DNA of 11,093 nt from CAWIHA01 sp963835855 (GTDB taxonomy: Bacteria; Acidobacteriota; Terriglobia; Bryobacterales; Bryobacteraceae), in contig CAWIHA010000009.1 in the NCBI GenBank assembly GCA_963835855.1, positions 1 to 11,093 on the forward strand, written 5' to 3'. Made by a program: the position numbers and the translations under genes. The notes beneath the pieces were generated by a model, which made no database searches, was not told where the DNA came from, and was given only the letters and a program-made list of their open reading frames with translations. Below are positions 6,672 through 11,093 of the stretch, in pieces (within the stretch, counting starts at the first letter, position 1; each line of letters begins with the position of its first letter).

Positions 6672-7400
6672 GTGGCCTTGGACTACGCAGCGGCGTATCA
6701 AAAGTTCGTCAAATCACGCCTCTCAGGGAAAGCAATCTTCTCAAGGAAGGCTGCCGAGGAAGCCATGTCAGAAGCGATCGGCGGGCGGTTTGATGACTTC
6801 GGCCAACTCATGGTGAAGATCCTCATTCACGCTGGCCTGAAACCCCCGGACTACCTCATCGACGTAGGCTGCGGCTCGGGAAGGCTCACGAAGGCAATAG
6901 CTCCTTACCTGATGGGCCGCTATCTGGGCACAGACATTGTGCCGTCCCTGCTCGATAACGCGCGGCAGTACGGGAAGCCTGGCTGGCGTTTCAAGCAGGT
7001 CTCTGAAATCGCAATACCTGAGCAGGACGATTGCGCGGACATGGTCTGTTTTTTTTCGGTGCTGACGCATCTGCTGCACGAAGATAGCTACCGCTGCCTT
7101 CGTGAGGCGAAGCGAGTTCTTAAGCCAGGGGGTCGCGTTGTATTCTCGTTTCTTGAGTTCCGCGTGTACGCGACGCGGGCGGTCTTCCGCGACATGGTGG
7201 CTGCAAGCGATGCAGGCGTTAAAACCATCACGAACCAGTTCGTGAGTCGCGATGCGATAGAGGCCTGGGCTGATGAACTCAGCCTGCGACTATTCCCGAT
7301 TGTGGGTGGGGACGAGAAGCAGATACCGGAAGACGGCAGCGGAGTTTACAGCCTTGGCCAGAGCTTATGCGTGATGGAAAAGCAACGCCTCCAGTCGTGA
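6672..7400 (+). CDS. Class I SAM-dependent methyltransferase
   Basis: The protein has about 242 residues from GTG 6672. The frame stays open back to a TTG at 6651, but that reading runs through the TATAAT box, so I prefer GTG 6672 (6669 is possible). The Rossmann-fold methyltransferase core is clear. Motif I is LIDVGCGSGRLT at about 62-73, the SAM-binding glycine loop. YLGTDIVPSLLDNA at 84-97 carries the acidic residue after strand 2. SVLTHLLHEDSYRCLREAKR follows at about 129-148, then VLKPGGRVVFSF at 149-160. No membrane segment is seen. The substrate is unknown. The short 240-residue form and the preceding membrane protein suggest methylation of a surface sugar or lipid carrier, which is inference. 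The gene converges on proS. Confidence 0.86.
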   Translation: MALDYAAAYQKFVKSRLSGKAIFSRKAAEEAMSEAIGGRFDDFGQLMVKILIHAGLKPPDYLIDVGCGSGRLTKAIAPYLMGRYLGTDIVPSLLDNARQYGKPGWRFKQVSEIAIPEQDDCADMVCFFSVLTHLLHEDSYRCLREAKRVLKPGGRVVFSFLEFRVYATRAVFRDMVAASDAGVKTITNQFVSRDAIEAWADELSLRLFPIVGGDEKQIPEDGSGVYSLGQSLCVMEKQRLQS

Positions 7401-7525
7401 GGTAAATCAATTCGCTCGAAATGTGCGAACTGGATTTCAATGGTTGTGCGCTGATCTCCCACGTCTTGGCGAGACAACCAGGCTGACCCGAGTGGACTGG
7501 ACAGTCGCAGCCGGATGAAAGTCGG

Positions 7526-7539
7526 CCGGCTTCAGCCGG
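7526..7539 (-). terminator. Possible hairpin after proS in the convergent gap
   Basis: CCGGC-TTCA-GCCGG at 7526-7539 is a compact 5-bp G-C stem with a 4-base loop, 8 bases beyond the proS stop. It has no T run on either strand, so it is at best a weak intrinsic terminator. The rest of the 147-bp gap (7401-7547) holds a long-range repeat, TGGTTGT (7441-7447) with ACAACCA (7474-7480), and a 5-bp TTCGC/GCGAA pair (7411-7429). I see no gene in it. Confidence 0.3.
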
Positions 7540-7547
7540 AACGCGGT

Positions 7548-9269
7548 TCAGCGTCCGCTTCGGATTGCGTCGCGGACTTTTTCTGCGACACACCCGGCGG
7601 CGGCGCTCCGCTCAACCTCGATCTTTTCCCTGCCGCGGCGCTCCACAACCTCGACGACACCGCTCGCGACCTTCTTGCCCACCGTGATGCGGAAGGGCAC
7701 GCCAATCAGATCGTTATCTTTGAATTTGACGCCAGGCCGCTCATCACGGTCGTCGAGGAGCGCGTCAAGCCCGAGCGCCAGGCACGCGCCGTAGAGCTCT
7801 TCGGCCACGCCGCGCAGCATTTCGTCGCGGACGTTGACCGGGGTGACGATCACATGGAACGGAGCGATCTGTGGCGGCAGCGCCATCCCGTCCTCGTCAG
7901 CATAGAGCTCGACCGCCGAGCTGAGAATGCGTTCTATCCCGATGCCGTAAGAGCCCATGATCGGTGTCACCTCCTGCCCTTCGGCATTCAGCACGCGCAG
8001 CCCCATCGATTCCGAGTAACGATAGCCCAGCTTGAATATGTGGCCGACCTCGATCGCCTTGCCGAGCTCGATCGGCGAGCCGCATTGAATGCATGCATCG
8101 CCCGCGGCCACCTGTCTCAAATCGTGGAACTCGGCGGTGAAATCCTCGCCCGGCGTGACATAGCGCAGGTGGTAGTCGTCCTTGTTCGCACCGGCGATCA
8201 TGTTCCGGCGCCCCTCGAGCGCGATGTCAGCGAGCAGGCGTATGCTTTTCACGCCCAGGGGCCCGAGTGAGCCAGCGCCGGCCCCGAACCATTCGGTCAT
8301 CTCCACCGGGTGCGCGGGCCGAAACTCCCTTGCGCCGGCGGCGCTTGAGAACTTGGTCTCACTCAACTGGTGGTCGCCGCGCAACAGCACCAGCACGGGC
8401 TGGCCGCCGGCAACGAGCACAAGGCTTTTGATGATCGAAGTCGCGGGCACGCCGCTGAACTCGGCCACCTCGGCGATCGTCTTGCGATCCGGCGTGTGGA
8501 ACTCTTCGGGCGCGAGATCGCCTTCGGGGTCCGCTGCCGCCGGCGCCGCCGGATGTGATGCGGCCTTCTCAAGGTTGGCCGCGTAACCGCATTTCGGGCA
8601 CGTGACGATCCAGTCCTCGCCCGCCTCGGATTTCACCATGAACTCGTGCGATTGGCTGCCGCCCATCGCGCCCGAATGCGCTTCGACGGCCAGGTACGCG
8701 AGCCCGCAGCGATCGAAGATGCGGCAGTAGGCTTTGTAATGCTTCTGGTAGGCAATGTCGAGCCCGGCCGCGTCGAGGTCGAACGTGTAGGAATCCTTCA
8801 TGAGGAACTGCCGGACGCGTATCAGGCCGGAGCGCGGGCGCGGCTCGTCGCGAAACTTCGTCTGGATCTGATACCAGATCTGCGGGAACTGCTTGTGGCT
8901 GCGCAGCTCGCCGCGTGCGATCGCCGTCATTACCTCTTCTTCGGTCATGCCAAGGCACAGATCGTGCTCGTTGCGGTCCTTAAGCCGGAACATATCGTGG
9001 CCCATGAGGTCCCAGCGGCCGGACTCCCGCCACAACTCGGCCGGGTGCAGCGCCGGCAGTAGAAACTCCTGCGCGCCGATGGCGTCCATCTCCTCGCGCA
9101 CAATCGCGATGATGCGATGGAGAGAGCGCTGCGCAAGATAGAGGTAACTATAAATGCCGGCCGAAAGCTGGCGGATGTAGCCCGCCCTCAGCAGTAATCG
9201 GTGAGATGTGACCTCCGCCTCGGCGGGATTCTCCCGCAAGGTTGGGATAAAAAGCTGGCTCCAACGCAT
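7548..9269 (-). CDS. proS: Prolyl-tRNA synthetase, bacterial type with editing domain
   Basis: ProRS charges tRNA-Pro in the cytoplasm. At 573 residues it is the bacterial (ProS type 1) form. The N-terminal class II catalytic core starts MRWSQLFIPTLRENPAEAEV. TEEEVMTAI at 109-117 is near motif 2, which covers FRDEPRPRSGLIRVRQFLMK at 139-158. Motif 3, GSYGIGIERIL, is at 439-449. Between them lies the inserted YbaK-like editing domain, about 230-390, with K281 in SIIKSLV at the position of the editing lysine that removes Ala. CPKC at 224-227 and CIQC at 393-396 flank this domain and could bind zinc. The anticodon-binding domain occupies the C-terminal 110 residues or so, with a long SAGAGR-like acidic/basic tail absent. 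The ATG at 9269 gives the standard N-terminus. It is divergent from rpiB. Confidence 0.97.
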   Translation of the reverse strand: MRWSQLFIPTLRENPAEAEVTSHRLLLRAGYIRQLSAGIYSYLYLAQRSLHRIIAIVREEMDAIGAQEFLLPALHPAELWRESGRWDLMGHDMFRLKDRNEHDLCLGMTEEEVMTAIARGELRSHKQFPQIWYQIQTKFRDEPRPRSGLIRVRQFLMKDSYTFDLDAAGLDIAYQKHYKAYCRIFDRCGLAYLAVEAHSGAMGGSQSHEFMVKSEAGEDWIVTCPKCGYAANLEKAASHPAAPAAADPEGDLAPEEFHTPDRKTIAEVAEFSGVPATSIIKSLVLVAGGQPVLVLLRGDHQLSETKFSSAAGAREFRPAHPVEMTEWFGAGAGSLGPLGVKSIRLLADIALEGRRNMIAGANKDDYHLRYVTPGEDFTAEFHDLRQVAAGDACIQCGSPIELGKAIEVGHIFKLGYRYSESMGLRVLNAEGQEVTPIMGSYGIGIERILSSAVELYADEDGMALPPQIAPFHVIVTPVNVRDEMLRGVAEELYGACLALGLDALLDDRDERPGVKFKDNDLIGVPFRITVGKKVASGVVEVVERRGREKIEVERSAAAGCVAEKVRDAIRSGR

Positions 9270-9275
9270 GAAAGA

Positions 9276-9289
9276 TTTCCGAAGGGAAA
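9276..9289 (-). other. Small hairpin in the proS leader
   Basis: On the minus strand TTTCC-CTTC-GGAAA forms a 5-bp stem 6 bases before the proS ATG. The GGAAA arm is the only Shine-Dalgarno-like sequence there, so the stem could hide it. The stem is short and may be chance. Confidence 0.22.
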
Positions 9290-9350
9290 AGCGCTCATCC
9301 GGCGGCGCGTGTGGTCGCGCGAGCCCGCAGACAGAACATAAATCTTAGCA

Positions 9351-9359
9351 TGTTAGAAT
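9351..9359 (+). promoter_or_regulatory. Extended -10 box of rpiB-glyA
   Basis: TGTTAGAAT at 9351-9359 is TG, one base, then TAGAAT: an extended -10 with one mismatch. It lies in the 104-bp divergent gap. Transcription would start near 9366, about 8 bases before the rpiB ATG, and no Shine-Dalgarno fits in between. No strong -35 is seen. Confidence 0.42.
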
Positions 9360-9373
9360 TAGCTCTACCCTTT

Positions 9374-9835
9374 ATGAAAATCGCTATCGGCGCCGATCAC
9401 GCCGGATTTCTCCTGAAGCAACAGCTTCGCGAGGATCTTGAGAAAAAGGGCTACAAGGTCATCGACGAGGGGACCAACTCGCCGGAGTCCTGCGATTACC
9501 CGGACTACGCGGCGGCGGTAGCTCGAGCGGTCGCCGGAGGGAGCGCGGACCGCGGCATCCTGCTATGCGGGACTGGTGTCGGCATGTCGATTGCCGCGAA
9601 TAAATTCGCGGGGATTCGGGCGGCGCTGGGCGCATTCCCCGAAGAAGTCCGGCTCGCGCGGGCGCACAACGATGCGAATGTGCTGACGCTGGGCGCGCGC
9701 TTCCTCGACGCGCCGGCCGCGGAAACTATGATAGGCGTTTTCTTGCATACGGATTTTGAGGGCGGGCGCCACGAGCGGCGGCTCGCCAAGATCGCCGCGC
9801 TCGAGCATCCGAGCTGCGCGCGGCCGGAGGAGTAA
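9374..9835 (+). CDS. rpiB: Ribose-5-phosphate isomerase B
   Basis: RpiB interconverts ribose-5-phosphate and ribulose-5-phosphate in the pentose phosphate pathway. At 153 residues it has the typical length. The start at ATG 9374 gives the family N-terminus MKIAIGADHAGF. The frame is open upstream to 9311, but those 21 extra codons would cross the promoter and match nothing in the family. Active-site features: D8-H9 in GADHAG, C65 in GILLCGTGVGMSIAANK (the catalytic base in the E. coli type), H98-N99 in ARAHNDANVLTLGAR, and GGRHERRLAKI at 130-140, which holds phosphate-binding Arg residues. The RpiB/LacAB fold is shared with galactose-6-phosphate isomerase subunits, but the single-gene setting and the Cys favour RpiB. 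glyA begins 6 bp downstream. Confidence 0.95.
   Translation: MKIAIGADHAGFLLKQQLREDLEKKGYKVIDEGTNSPESCDYPDYAAAVARAVAGGSADRGILLCGTGVGMSIAANKFAGIRAALGAFPEEVRLARAHNDANVLTLGARFLDAPAAETMIGVFLHTDFEGGRHERRLAKIAALEHPSCARPEE
9826..9832 (+). promoter_or_regulatory. glyA: Ribosome binding site of glyA
   Basis: GGAGGAG at 9826-9832, within the last codons of rpiB, lies 9-11 bases before the glyA ATG at 9842. It is a good Shine-Dalgarno and fits co-transcription of rpiB and glyA. Confidence 0.65.
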
Positions 9836-9841
9836 CACCCC

Positions 9842-11093
9842 ATGACCGAACAGGAGCGAATGGCCTGCCCGCTGGCCGAAGCGGATCCCGAAATCTACCG
9901 CGCGGTCCGTAACGAACTCATGCGGCAGAATTCGCGGCTGGAATTGATTGCCAGCGAGAACTTCACTTCTGAAGCAGTGCTCGAGGCCGCCGGCAGTGTG
10001 CTGACGAACAAATACGCCGAGGGCTACCCCGGCAAGCGGTATTACGGCGGTTGCGAGTTCGTCGATGTTGCCGAGAAGCCTCGCGCGGGAGCGCGCGAAA
10101 AAACTCTTCCATGCCGAGTACGCCAACGTGCAGCCGCACTCCGGCGCACAGGCCAATATGGCTGCATACGCCGCTGTACTCCAGCCCGGCGACACGATCC
10201 TTGGGATGAACCTCTCGCACGGCGGCCACCTGACACACGGCAGTCCCGTGAACTTCTCGGGTAAGACTTACAAGATCGTGCCCTACGGCGTGCGGCGAGA
10301 GGGCGAGACCATCGATTACGACGAGCTCGCGCGCCTCGCCCAGGAGCACCGGCCGAAGCTGATCATCGCTGGCGGCAGCGCCTACCCGCGCATCATCGAT
10401 TTCCGCCGCTTCCGCGAGATTGCAGATTCCGCCGGCGCCATTTTCCTTGTCGACATGGCGCATTTTTCCGGGCTCGTGGCCGCGGGAGTGCACCCCAACC
10501 CATGCGAGCACGCCGACATCGTGACCTCGACCACGCATAAGACGCTCCGCGGCCCACGCTCCGGAATGATTCTGGCGCGGGAGAAATACGGCGCCGCGAT
10601 CGATAAATCGGTGTTCCCGGGCGTGCAGGGCGGACCACTGATGCACATCATCGCCGCCAAAGCCGTCTGTTTCCTCCAGGCAATGCACCCGGAATTCGTT
10701 GGCTACCAGAAACAGGTGGTCGCGAACGCGCAAGCACTCGCGGCGGGTCTTGCCGAGGCCGGCTTCCGCGTGGTTTCGGGCGGCACCGACACACACCTGC
10801 TGCTCGTCGATGTATTCTCGAGAGGCATTCGCGGCCGCGACGCGGAGAAAGCTCTCGACGAAGCCTGCATCACAGCCAATAAGAACACGATTCCGTTCGA
10901 CACTAACCCGCCGATGAACCCGAGCGGCATCCGCTTAGGCAGCCCGGCGGTCACGACGCGCGGATTCGGCGAAACGGAAATGCGCGAAGTCGCCGGGCTG
11001 ATCGCAGAGGTGCTGAACGACATCGGTTCGGAAGAAACCCGTGCCGCAGTGCGCCGCCGGGTCGCCGCGCTCACCGGCAAGTTCCCGCTGTAT
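9842..11093 (+). CDS. glyA: Serine hydroxymethyltransferase, interrupted by a one-base frameshift and cut by the window end
   Basis: GlyA is the PLP enzyme that converts serine plus tetrahydrofolate to glycine and methylene-tetrahydrofolate. The first frame runs from ATG 9842 and matches the family to about residue 78: ELIASENFTSEAVLEAAGS, TNKYAEGYPGKRYYGG, CEFVDVAE. It then turns to nonsense and stops at 10264. From about 10077 the match continues one base on, with LARERAKKLFHAEYANVQPH, then HGGHLTHGSPVNFSGK, DMAHFSGLVAAGVHPNP, and THKTLRGPRSGM with the PLP lysine codon at 10539-10541. It stays open to KFPLY at the edge, about 418 codons in all, so only a few C-terminal residues are missing. 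One extra base in 10073-10079 (GAGAAGC) explains the break. A sequencing error or a real mutation are both possible; the otherwise perfect conservation favours error. It probably forms an operon with rpiB. Confidence 0.9.

Noticed and set aside
7515..8270. 251-codon plus-strand open frame antisense to proS
   Set aside because: It mirrors the third codon positions of the high-G+C proS gene, matches no family I recognise and has no ribosome site.
9311..9373. Longer rpiB with 21 extra N-terminal codons
   Set aside because: The extension crosses the likely promoter and adds residues absent from RpiB proteins; MKIAIGADHAGF at 9374 is the family start.
10098..10104. AAAAAAC heptamer as a programmed frameshift site in glyA
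   Set aside because: The family match (LARERAKKLF) is already in the downstream frame before the A run, so the shift lies upstream at 10073-10079. The needed shift is also +1 rather than -1.
9963..10796. 277-codon minus-strand frame opposite glyA
   Set aside because: It lies wholly opposite conserved glyA coding sequence and shows no recognisable motif.

Overview
The window reads as an ordinary stretch of bacterial chromosome: high G+C, densely packed, mostly housekeeping genes. The combination suggests Acidobacteriota, perhaps the Solibacter/Bryobacter side. The pointers are a small basic protein of a kind I associate with that phylum, the rpiB-glyA pair, and general codon and protein character. 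This is an inference from memory, not a classification. I see no tRNA, rRNA, CRISPR array, insertion sequence, integrase or phage gene. The longest gene-free stretch is 147 bp.

Layout. Bases 2-727 (+) hold the 3' part of a CbiO/EcfA-type ABC transporter ATPase whose start lies just outside the window. It converges on a two-gene minus-strand unit: dtd (D-aminoacyl-tRNA deacylase, 1556-1101), then a 91-residue basic protein of unknown role (1065-790). Only 21 bp upstream of dtd, a plus-strand run begins: a GHMP-family sugar kinase strongly resembling plant glucuronokinase (1578-2612), then purM (2657-3700) and purN (3697-4317), two steps of purine synthesis whose reading frames overlap. Next is a large polytopic membrane protein with an IRSDEW motif and a C-terminal beta-rich tail (4348-6579), then a SAM-dependent methyltransferase (6672-7400). 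These two look like surface-glycan genes. The methyltransferase converges on proS (prolyl-tRNA synthetase, 9269-7548, minus). Divergent from proS lie rpiB (9374-9835) and glyA (9842 to the window end). glyA carries one frameshift near 10073-10079 and runs off the right edge.

How the genes fit together. PurN uses 10-formyl-tetrahydrofolate and GlyA supplies one-carbon units. RpiB interconverts pentose phosphates, the source of PRPP for purines. ProS and Dtd serve translation fidelity. The sugar kinase, membrane protein and methyltransferase point to sugar-nucleotide and envelope polysaccharide metabolism.

The points most worth a second look are the glucuronokinase-like enzyme, the IRSDEW membrane protein with its tail domain, the glyA frameshift, and a recurring arrangement in which genes that open a transcription unit have a -10-like box almost at the start codon and no clear Shine-Dalgarno, while two downstream genes (the small basic protein and glyA) have good ones. 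I did not find a convincing previously undescribed multi-gene system.
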